From BJGO01 sp039810885 (GTDB lineage: Bacteria; Bacteroidota; Bacteroidia; Chitinophagales; UBA10324), in NCBI GenBank assembly GCA_039810885.1, contig JBDHXV010000009.1, forward strand, positions 1 through 64,000: a DNA stretch of 64,000 nt. The letters are read 5' to 3'. The translations under genes were made by a program, and so were the position numbers. Each line of letters starts with the position of its first letter. The first letter of the stretch is position 1. A model generated the notes under the pieces. The model searched no databases. It worked only from the letters and a program-made list of their open reading frames with translations, and was not told the origin of the DNA. This document shows, piece after piece, positions 55,715 through 62,118 of the stretch.

Positions 55715-55779
55715 AAGTGACCAATGTTTGTTTTGTTTTTGGTCAACCTATTTTAGGACGGGACACGTCACAGGGTTGC

Positions 55780-55912
55780 CACTAACGTTTTGGGTATTGC
55801 CGAAGACGGGGATTTTTAGCACAAAAGTTCAATCGAAGAACGAATGTTGAACCTTGCACAAATGTCCAATCGAAGCACTTTACCGGCTCTATTGCCAATT
55901 TGTTTGTTATGG
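55780..55912 (-). repeat. Palindromic cassette repeat, copy A
   Basis: 133 bp between ACTAAC (plus strand, 55781-55786) and GTTATGG (55906-55912). It shares with copy C GGGTATTGCCGAAG on the left and a centre GTTGAACCTTGCACAAATGT. It contains AATCGAAG twice, both within the arms flanking that centre. Its right arm has drifted (CTATTGCCAATTTG). It lies 16 bp beyond the HigA-type stop and 13 bp from the IS3 end. Confidence 0.75.
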
Positions 55913-55928
55913 GCAGGTTTTCTTTTCA

Positions 55929-56237
55929 TTATAGTCTTATTGATAAATCCAAATGCCCTCCAAAACCGAGTTCAACTATTTTTTGAAGTGTCGAAATTCG
56001 TGCTTCTTTAATGTTGTTTTCAATTTTTGAAATATACGATTTGGTAGTACCAACTCTGTCGGCAAGTTCTTCTTGTGTCAAGCCTTTTTCAAGTCTTGCT
56101 TGTTGAAGCATTACTCCAATTTTAAAGTTTTCGTAGCCAGCTTCTAATTCGTCACGCTTTTTTGTTCCACGCTTGCCGTAGTTTCTTTCTTTAAAATCTT
56201 CGAGCGTCATTAAGTTTTTATTTTTCGTTTTACTCAT
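55929..56237 (-). CDS. HigA-type antitoxin, XRE helix-turn-helix
   Basis: 102-residue regulator with an XRE domain in the second half: MLQQARLEKGLTQEELADRVG, TTKSYISKIENNIKEA, STLQKIVELGFGG. It begins 11 bp after the toxin stop, giving the toxin-first order of higBA modules. Expected to neutralise the RelE-like toxin and repress the operon. Together with the toxin and repeat copy A it forms a compact unit of about 0.85 kb. Confidence 0.88.
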   Translation of the reverse strand: MSKTKNKNLMTLEDFKERNYGKRGTKKRDELEAGYENFKIGVMLQQARLEKGLTQEELADRVGTTKSYISKIENNIKEARISTLQKIVELGFGGHLDLSIRL

Positions 56238-56248
56238 AACATTATTAT

Positions 56249-56614
56249 TTACTTTTTATTGGTATTCGTGATTTCCAATTCATATTCTGCTTTTATTTTA
56301 AGTGCTATTTCAATTTCTTTTTTCGGTGTCTTTTGAGTTTTCTTCTGAAAGCCATTAGCCAAAACAACTAACTGACCTTTGTCGAAAAAACAGAAAATGC
56401 GAAAAATATCACTTCCTAATTTTACTCGAATTTCGTAAAGTCCGTCTGTGTTCTCTATGTGTTTGAGATATGTTTCTGGAACTCTTTCTAAATCTTCTAC
56501 CAAGTCAAATGTCCAAACTATTTTCGCTTTCACATTCTTGTTTTGCTTGTCAAAAAAGGTTTGAAAATAGTCTTTATAAAAAGTTATTGTTCTATATTTC
56601 TGTTTTTTATTCAC
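56249..56614 (-). CDS. HigB/RelE-type toxin (phage Gp49-like)
   Basis: Predicted mRNA interferase of the RelE superfamily, HigB/Gp49-like branch: YRTITFYKDYFQTFFDKQ, VPETYLKHIENTDGLYEIRVK, FRIFCFFDKGQLVVLANGFQKKTQKTP. The C-terminal KTPKKEIEIALKIKAEY helix is typical. I take GTG at 56614 as start (reads NKKQKYRTIT after the initiator); a TTG at 56629 would add five residues. A -7 box TATTTTTG at 56619-56626 lies so close that the mRNA may be nearly leaderless from this GTG. Confidence 0.85.
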   Translation of the reverse strand: MNKKQKYRTITFYKDYFQTFFDKQNKNVKAKIVWTFDLVEDLERVPETYLKHIENTDGLYEIRVKLGSDIFRIFCFFDKGQLVVLANGFQKKTQKTPKKEIEIALKIKAEYELEITNTNKK

Positions 56615-56618
56615 TTTA

Positions 56619-56626
56619 CAAAAATA
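56619..56626 (-). promoter_or_regulatory. Possible -7 box of the higBA pair
   Basis: TATTTTTG on the minus strand fits TAnnTTTG. It overlaps the alternative TTG start and is only 4 bp from GTG 56614. A -33 match is not clear. Confidence 0.4.
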
Positions 56627-56711
56627 CAAAAGTTTCTCTTTAGTATAACTATAGCAGATGCTTTTTTTGTTTATTCTTGTCGATGAGATTTTGGCGAAGT
56701 GTTCAGTTAAA

Positions 56712-56843
56712 CTTGCACATCGGGCCGCGTGTTGGCGAGGGTGGCACTTTTACTGTATTTTTCAATCGAAGCACAAACTTTGATTCTACAATAAATGTTC
56801 AATCGAAGAAGTTTCTGCCACTCTTGCCAACACGATGTTATGC
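56712..56843 (-). repeat. Palindromic cassette repeat, copy B
   Basis: About 132 bp ending with GTTATGC (56837-56843; GCATAAC on the minus strand). Arms GTGTTGGCGAGGGTGGCA (56729-56746) and TGCCACTCTTGCCAACAC (56816-56833) pair over 18 bp with two G-T pairs. The centre holds TTCAATCGAAG twice, as in copy A. Arm sequence differs from copies A and C, yet pairing is kept. It follows the vWA lipoprotein stop by 12 bp. Confidence 0.78.
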
Positions 56844-56855
56844 GATTGCCGTTTG

Positions 56856-57758
56856 TTAATATTTTTTCCATTCAAAACTTTTATATCCACTCTCTAAAGC
56901 CCATTTACGCCAAACAGCTTCAAGTATTTCGTTATCTCTTAGACCTAATGGATTTTTATATGTTTGTAATTTAGTGTTTTTATCTCTTTCGGCTGTTTCT
57001 AAGATATGTAGGTTTATATATTTGTTTTTGTCATTTTTTATAGGTGTTAAACATAAAGTTGAATTATTTCTAAGGGCTGTTTCTATATCAACACTATTTG
57101 ATTTACAATATCGTCTTATTTCATCAATTTCAAGCTCACCGAAATAAAATTGATTATTACTCCTTTTACCATAATATTCGAGATAACCGTCTGTGAAAAT
57201 ATATATGTGATTATCGTAATTTATATAGGTAGTATCAATCCCATTAGTTAAAAGCGTGTTTTTCTTGATAAGGGACTTGTTTTCTATTTTATCGGCTAAA
57301 ATGCTAATCAAATCCATTCCTTTATCTTGAATGTTAGCATAAGCATCACTTGCTTTTTGTTTTAAGACATCTATTTCATAGTCTAAACCTTTGCCCTCAT
57401 ATTCTCCTGTTGAATTGATAAATTTTTGTTTACTACCTAAATCTTTAATTTTATTTATATCAATGGTGTATTTAACTTCATCAGAAAAAGTTGAGAAATA
57501 AAGGGATGATTTGTCTCCAATTTTTTCACCTGGCTTAACACATTCGTTCCTAAAAAAGTTGAGAATCTTATTTATCTCCGCAAGGTCTTTAGGAGGAGAT
57601 TGTTGGTTTATAACTGTGCCATTTATTTTTGGTTCTATTCTATCAGTCATATCTGAAAGAATAACTATATTTTGATATGTCAGTGTTTTATTTTGCGGTT
57701 CAGGCATACAAGATTGCAACAATAATGAAGTTGCAAAAAAGAATAATAATTTCTTCAT
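56856..57758 (-). CDS. Lipoprotein with a vWA-like domain
   Basis: 300 residues. Signal MKKLLFFFATSLLLQSC with a lipobox cysteine at residue 17. The first strand NIVILSDMTDRIEPKING resembles a von Willebrand A MIDAS strand but keeps only part of the DxSxS motif; a later HIYIFTDGYLEYYG matches the second vWA strand with its aspartate. It starts 7 bp after the PLD-domain gene, so the pair is an operon bracketed by repeats B and C. I do not recognise the exact family. Membrane-tethered partner of the PLD protein is inferred from linkage. Confidence 0.7.
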   Translation of the reverse strand: MKKLLFFFATSLLLQSCMPEPQNKTLTYQNIVILSDMTDRIEPKINGTVINQQSPPKDLAEINKILNFFRNECVKPGEKIGDKSSLYFSTFSDEVKYTIDINKIKDLGSKQKFINSTGEYEGKGLDYEIDVLKQKASDAYANIQDKGMDLISILADKIENKSLIKKNTLLTNGIDTTYINYDNHIYIFTDGYLEYYGKRSNNQFYFGELEIDEIRRYCKSNSVDIETALRNNSTLCLTPIKNDKNKYINLHILETAERDKNTKLQTYKNPLGLRDNEILEAVWRKWALESGYKSFEWKKY

Positions 57759-57765
57759 TTTCAGA

Positions 57766-59673
57766 CTAACGATTATTTGTGACTACTTGTTCTATTGCTT
57801 GAACTCTGTTTGTAACTTCTTTTTCTGCATAAAGTTCAGGCAGGTATTCAATGTAGCCTGTTTTATACGCTGTTGAAACACTATTTAGGATTTCATCAGT
57901 AAAGATTTTCCCACTGGTAATACGAGTCATAAAATCATCGTAAATCGCCTTTAGATTTTTTTGTAGTTCTGTAAATAGATTTTCAATATTATTTTGCTGT
58001 TTATTTAATTCTTTTTCTAATCGTTCTAATACATCATTTTTCTGTTTTATAGATTCGTCCTTTTCTTTAATTTCTTTTAAAAGAAGCTCTTTATTTAGAT
58101 TCAAATCAAGTAATGCTTTATCTAACATTTCGATTTGTTTATTCTTTTCAGCATCAACCAATTGAAGTTGAGATTTTTGGTAAGCATTAACTATATATTC
58201 TATGATAAAGTGTGTAATTATTAGTGGTAACATCCCAAAAACAAAAATGAGCCAAAACTCTCCGTGCTTCACTACTTCCCAAATTTGAAGTTGTGATTCT
58301 TTGCCAATTAATAAACTCTTTATCTCATCTGTATTCATCGCAACCATTACGGCAACTATAATGTCAAAAATTAAAACGCCAACCCAAAAACTTAAAATAT
58401 TGACCCACTTCTTTTTGCTCCCAAAGAGTTTTAAATTTGATAATGAAATTGGAATTAAAAAGAATAAACCTGCCATAATGCCAAATAAAGTTCCTTGCAT
58501 TTTAAAGATTTTTACGATTGCATTAGCATCCACAAGCTGCGGAAGACCCGGGTTTATTCCTGCTTCCAAAGAATTACGAATTACATTTCCTTCAAAAAAC
58601 ACTTTGTACATTGCTGAAGCAAAAAACATTGACAAATAATAAATAAAAACTGTTAACCCTAATATTGCAAAGACAGTCCCAACCGACCAAAACTTTTTAA
58701 TTACAAAGGATGATTCTAATGAGTTTCTTTCTAATTTATTTTTTTCAATTTCATTATTTATTTGAAGTAGTCCTTTTTCTCCCGTGCTTTTGTTGCCTGA
58801 TTCAAGGATTGATTTTTCTTGTTTTAAATCAGTGATTTTTGAGTTTGCTTGTCGTAGTTCTATTTCATTATTTGAATTTATTTTGTTGATTTCATTTTGT
58901 TTGTCTGTGTCTATTTCAGCTTTCTTACTTTCAAAGGCAGATTTGATATTTTGAGAGATTATATTTTTCTTACTACTCAAACTGTCGTCAGTTGCAAACA
59001 TTTTTATTTGCTCTTTGATTTCGTCATAATGCGTTTTAAATATATCTATACTACCTGAGCTTTCCTTTGAATTATCATAGCCTTGTTTTCTATAGCTTTC
59101 AGTATTTATGTTTGCTGTTGTATAAATTAAATTTGATAGTTGTTGCGTAAAAGAGTCAGCCGTGTCTATTGGTTGTACTGTTTTTGTTTTTGTAATAACT
59201 TGTTCCATAGGATTTGCTGAATTTATGTTTACATCTATTTGGTGGTCAATATTATATTTCAGTCTTTCAAATTCAGCAAATAGTTGTCGATATGTATTTA
59301 AATCATCTGTTACTTGAATGTTTTCAACATTATTGTTGCTTGCATTATATGAATAATTATAAGAACCATTTATTGAAATTCTATTATCAATAAGGCAGAA
59401 CTTGTGATGCATCATTCCTCTTTCATCTCCTGTTTCAAAGGCGTGAATACTTATGTTTTCAGCTTTGAACATTTGTTTTACGGTCTCATTTTGAGCGTTT
59501 GATGAAAGGATAATATCTACCGTAATATTTCGCTTTTTTGCATTGATGATAGCATTGGCTATATCTCTATCGGTAAACCAAGCCATAGCCACGAATATAT
59601 TTTGGTTTGCCTTTTCAATTTCGGAAATTATTCGTTGTTTTATTTCTGTTCCGTTCGTTATAATATCATTCAT
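57766..59673 (-). CDS. PLD-nuclease-like domain membrane protein with coiled coils
   Basis: 635 residues in five parts. An N-terminal phospholipase D-like domain (about 1-150) with one HKD motif, MHHKFCLIDNRISINGSYNYS (H-x-K with the downstream D and GSxN); a linker; a coiled coil (about 225-320, many K, E, N); four predicted membrane segments (about 330-490, such as VGTVFAILGLTVFIYYLSMF and LIFVFGMLPLIITHFIIEY); and a second long coiled coil (about 490-580). Single HKD proteins of this type dimerise to cut nucleic acid or act on phospholipid. Linked to the vWA lipoprotein; a defence role is an inference from context. Confidence 0.8.
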   Translation of the reverse strand: MNDIITNGTEIKQRIISEIEKANQNIFVAMAWFTDRDIANAIINAKKRNITVDIILSSNAQNETVKQMFKAENISIHAFETGDERGMMHHKFCLIDNRISINGSYNYSYNASNNNVENIQVTDDLNTYRQLFAEFERLKYNIDHQIDVNINSANPMEQVITKTKTVQPIDTADSFTQQLSNLIYTTANINTESYRKQGYDNSKESSGSIDIFKTHYDEIKEQIKMFATDDSLSSKKNIISQNIKSAFESKKAEIDTDKQNEINKINSNNEIELRQANSKITDLKQEKSILESGNKSTGEKGLLQINNEIEKNKLERNSLESSFVIKKFWSVGTVFAILGLTVFIYYLSMFFASAMYKVFFEGNVIRNSLEAGINPGLPQLVDANAIVKIFKMQGTLFGIMAGLFFLIPISLSNLKLFGSKKKWVNILSFWVGVLIFDIIVAVMVAMNTDEIKSLLIGKESQLQIWEVVKHGEFWLIFVFGMLPLIITHFIIEYIVNAYQKSQLQLVDAEKNKQIEMLDKALLDLNLNKELLLKEIKEKDESIKQKNDVLERLEKELNKQQNNIENLFTELQKNLKAIYDDFMTRITSGKIFTDEILNSVSTAYKTGYIEYLPELYAEKEVTNRVQAIEQVVTNNR

Positions 59674-59719
59674 ACTTTGTATTTAATGTTTTTATTGGTT
59701 GCAATTTCTTTTAGGTATC

Positions 59720-59851
59720 GCCTAACGGTTTGGGTATTGCCGAAGTGACGGATTATTGGCACTAAAGTTCAATAGTAGCACAACTGTTGAACCTTGCACA
59801 AATGTTTCATAGTAGCACTTCTGCCGCCATTTTGGCAATACCTTGTTACCA
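59720..59851 (-). repeat. Palindromic cassette repeat, copy C
   Basis: 132 bp from GCCTAAC (59720-59726) to GTTACCA (59845-59851). On the minus strand it ends in GTTAGGC, an exact match to the integron attC core GTTRRRY. Arms GGTATTGCCGAAGTGACGG (59733-59751) and CCGCCATTTTGGCAATACC (59824-59842) pair with only G-T type exceptions. The centre GTTGAACCTTGCACAAATGT is shared with copy A; the side repeats read CAATAGTAGCAC and CATAGTAGCAC instead of CAATCGAAG. Confidence 0.78.
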
Positions 59852-59964
59852 CCAGTGCTTCTTTGGCTGTCGTGCCTTGTTAGTCTATTTGTTGCTGTTA
59901 TTCTCATTGACTTTTGTCTTGCTGTGGGTCATATTTTTAATATTTCTTTTTCTCTTGGGTTGGC

Positions 59965-60030
59965 TTGGTGGCTCTTTTGCAAAACTTTGCTTTAGTCTTG
60001 GCTTGTGCAGTTTTGCAAATGTGCCACCAA
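59965..60030 (-). repeat. 22-bp inverted repeat downstream of the restriction gene
   Basis: Arm TTGGTGGCTCTTTTGCAAAA... (59965-59986) pairs with the arm at 60009-60030 (ending TGCCACCAA) over 22 bp with two or three mismatches; the loop is 22 nt. It lies 10 bp after the restriction enzyme stop and could serve as a terminator or as a fourth, shorter member of the cassette-repeat class. No T tract follows. Confidence 0.65.
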
Positions 60031-60039
60031 ATGCGTTGG

Positions 60040-60663
60040 TCATTTTAATGCTTTTACTTTTTCAATAGTTATTATTTGGTTGCTCTCAATTACCTTTACT
60101 GTCGGTGGTTCTGAAAATTTGTAGGATTTAAGTTCCTCTATGAGTTCATTAAATTCATTACTTGTCGCTACTATAACATTGTCAAGTCCAATTACGTCAC
60201 CACTTTTTATTTTTGCTTTTACACTTTTCGCTTCATTTACTTCAAGTGTTACTAAGAAACTTAATGCCTTTCGGTGAACGTATTTTAAAGCAATTGCTTC
60301 TAGGTCGGCTTGCTTATATCGTTCACGTAAACTTGTTTTTGCTGAAATACAAATTGGTCCTCTTTCTGCTGTGTAAAACATTAAGTCGTAAATTACGTTT
60401 GGCACGAATGCAACTTTAGCACTCATATAAAGAGGTAAAATATTTTCCCTAACACACAAAGTCGCAAGTATGTATTCAAAGATTTTTCCATTAAGGTTGT
60501 TGTTTCCTTCAGGGTGTTTTTGAAATGCTTCCCAATACGTTGAAATATAGTCAGAAGGCTTTTTGTATTTTACATTTAAAAAACTCGGGAACAAACTGTC
60601 AAAAACGACTTCTGCCTTGTTGTTTGCACCTACTGTTATTCCTAATTGATTTAGTTTACTCAT
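60040..60663 (-). CDS. Putative type II restriction endonuclease (PD-(D/E)XK-like)
   Basis: 207 residues. The centre carries NVIYDLMFYTAERGPICISAK split as a D, a short gap and S-A-K, compatible with a PD-(D/E)XK nuclease core (D near residue 114, AK near 129), followed by TSLRERYKQADLEA. Its ATG overlaps the methyltransferase stop (ATGA), the usual tight link of a restriction enzyme with its cognate methylase. Specificity unknown; the motif is weak, so the call leans on context. Confidence 0.65.
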   Translation of the reverse strand: MSKLNQLGITVGANNKAEVVFDSLFPSFLNVKYKKPSDYISTYWEAFQKHPEGNNNLNGKIFEYILATLCVRENILPLYMSAKVAFVPNVIYDLMFYTAERGPICISAKTSLRERYKQADLEAIALKYVHRKALSFLVTLEVNEAKSVKAKIKSGDVIGLDNVIVATSNEFNELIEELKSYKFSEPPTVKVIESNQIITIEKVKALK

Positions 60664-61059
60664 TTTAAGATTTTGATTTTAACTGCTTTTAAAACTTGCT
60701 CTGCGGTTGCTTGAATAGCTGGAACAGCAACGGAGTTGCCGAATTGCTTATATGCGGAAGCATCAGCAACCGGAATTAAAAAACTGTCAGGGAAGCCTTG
60801 AAGCCTTGCCCATTCTCTTGGTGTCATTTTGCGAATTCCTTCTCTGTTTACTGTTCCTTTTATGTGAGTTGTCGGAGTGAAATCCGTAATACGATTGTCA
60901 ATTACTAAATTTCTTTCTCGTCCCATACTACCTACAACTATTGCATTTGCAATCTCTATGTCTGGAATTATTTCGTAACCAAAACCATTTCCTTTTCCTT
61001 CGTGTCTTGCCTTGTGGTTTACAAGTGTCTGCACATATTGGGTTGATAAGAAATATTTT
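60660..61059 (-). pseudogene. C5-cytosine DNA methyltransferase, 3' part of a split gene
   Basis: Carries the end of the target-recognition region and motifs IX-X: KYFLSTQYVQTLVNHKARHE, GKGNGFGYEIIPDIEIANAI, FTPTTHIKGTVNREGIRKMT, TPREWARLQGFPDSF, YKQFGNSVAVPAIQA. The frame is open upstream past ATG/GTG candidates into the end structure of the inserted element at about 61060. It belongs to the same protein as the fragment at 62222-63015. About 20-30 residues normally found between FRKD and KYFLST appear to be missing. Whether the halves are rejoined at RNA or protein level is unknown. Confidence 0.85.
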
Positions 61060-61061
61060 GG

Positions 61062-61147
61062 GTGTGCCCCTATCGGGTCGGGCTATTCGCTCCAAGTCCT
61101 CGGCTTCGTTTCTCAGCCTGTGGGCTTTTCGCTTCTATCCCTCACAC
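61062..61147 (+). repeat. Left structured end of the HNH element
   Basis: Outer stem GTGTG (61062-61066) with CACAC (61143-61147); conserved core CCTATCGGGTCGGGCT; apical hairpin GGCT/AGCC (61102-61105, 61115-61118) with loop TCGTTTCTC; and a CTATCCCT segment before the outer stem closes. Compared with the right end, stems differ while pairing is kept and the loop is nearly identical. Confidence 0.75.
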
Positions 61148-61345
61148 GACAGTACCTTCAACAATATAGCACTCTAACCAACCAATAGTTTCATTAACAC
61201 CTTTAATAAAAGCATCTAATTCAGACTTGGTTTCAAAACTAAATTCCTTTTCATTAATAGTTTTTTCGTCAATAGAAAATGGAACATCAGATAAGAATTT
61301 GTTTACTTGTTCTTTGCCGAATATGATTTTGACTTTATGCTTCAT
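61142..61345 (-). CDS. 67-residue ORF inside the HNH element
   Basis: Short acidic protein starting MKHKVKIIFGKEQVNKFLSD and ending GWLECYIVEGTVV. No family recognised. The ATG overlaps the HNH stop by 4 bp, suggesting translational coupling and a shared function, for example an accessory or inhibitor of the nuclease (inference). Its TGA stop lies in the conserved left end structure. Confidence 0.65.
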   Translation of the reverse strand: MKHKVKIIFGKEQVNKFLSDVPFSIDEKTINEKEFSFETKSELDAFIKGVNETIGWLECYIVEGTVV

Positions 61346-62112
61346 TTGTTAAAAATATTTTGATGATGGTATTCTAAAAATTCTATTGATGGACTAAATC
61401 TATCAGGTAAAACGATTGGTTGATTTTCGTATTCAAGAAAATATTTTTGAATGTTTTTTTCTTTTCGTTTTTCTAAAATAGCATCAGATAACTTAACCTT
61501 AAAATCTGAGGTTATGGTTATTAAACCCTTATCAAATGCTTTATCGTGGATATTATTTAAACAAATACCATTTTTAGGATTTAATCTTTCTTTTGTGTTT
61601 TTTGACCAAGGAATTATATGGCTTGCAACTAACAAAGAAGTAATAGAAATACCTGTAATACTACACCTTTCATTGTATGATGCTAAAATTCTTTGACGAA
61701 AATCAGTTTGATTAACTCTTGTTCTTACAAGCCGTTCTTTCTCTCTTCCATCAGCAAATTTTAATTCTGGCTCTAATTCAAGTATTTCTTCAATTGGTTT
61801 GTTTTGAATAGTTGAAAGTATAGCTGAACTATCAAGTGCTAATTTTTCCCACTGTCCAAAATATTCGTTCCAAATTTCTTTATCTGATGAACTTGCCGCA
61901 CTTTTACCCTTATTTCCAATTTTTTGTTTTTCAGCATCAAGGCTTGTAAAATTCATTAATTTGTAGGCTAATGCAGCAGGTGTTCTATCAATAATTGGAG
62001 CTAACTTTTTTATTTCAGAATTAGAACTACCACTAATTTTGTTGTAAGGGATTTTCCAATAAAGATTTAATGCTACAATTAACTGTTCTCTATTCCAATT
62101 ATCTCTTGCCAT
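61342..62112 (-). CDS. HNH endonuclease
   Basis: 256 residues. C-terminal HNH domain: CSITGISITSLLVASHIIPW with His165, NPKNGICLNN with Asn181/187, and IHDKAFDKGLITI with His189. The N-terminal 120 residues (WNREQLIVALNLYWKIPYNK) are helical and resemble the region found in COG3440-type predicted restriction nucleases (memory-based). Starts about 20 bp inside the right end structure. As the only nuclease of the element it may drive its insertion or act as cargo. Confidence 0.85.
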   Translation of the reverse strand: MARDNWNREQLIVALNLYWKIPYNKISGSSNSEIKKLAPIIDRTPAALAYKLMNFTSLDAEKQKIGNKGKSAASSSDKEIWNEYFGQWEKLALDSSAILSTIQNKPIEEILELEPELKFADGREKERLVRTRVNQTDFRQRILASYNERCSITGISITSLLVASHIIPWSKNTKERLNPKNGICLNNIHDKAFDKGLITITSDFKVKLSDAILEKRKEKNIQKYFLEYENQPIVLPDRFSPSIEFLEYHHQNIFNK

Positions 62113-62118
62113 AAACTA

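Larger units (their letters stand above)
54818..55766 (-). mobile_element. Truncated IS3-family insertion sequence
   Basis: Contains orfA (55331-55714) and the first half of orfB (54843-55316). The intact left end is at 55741-55766 (reads TGTCCCGTCCTAAAATAGG inward on the minus strand). The same 25-bp end occurs again at 54818-54842 but in the same, not inverted, orientation, so it cannot be this copy's right end. The simplest reading is that a second copy inserted into orfB and was then lost by a deletion that kept only its outer end. The element cannot move by itself. Confidence 0.82.
59674..60039. other. Gene-free stretch holding two palindromic repeats
   Basis: 366 bp between the PLD gene start and the restriction enzyme stop. 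It contains repeat copy C and the hairpin at 59965-60030, and no coding region that I can support. Confidence 0.7.

Noticed and set aside
55780..59851. The repeated TTCAATCGAAG boxes as a CRISPR array
   Set aside because: Only two boxes per repeat unit, no regular series of equal spacers, and the boxes lie inside palindromic elements separated by whole genes. No cas genes are present.
59787..60068. 93-residue hydrophobic plus-strand ORF between PLD and restriction genes
   Set aside because: It runs through the palindromic repeats C and the 59965-60030 hairpin, which explain the sequence better than a membrane protein; it has no neighbour or start signal supporting it.
60941..61177. 78-residue plus-strand ORF with SGRAIRSKSSASF
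   Set aside because: It is translation of the left structured end of the HNH element on the non-coding strand.
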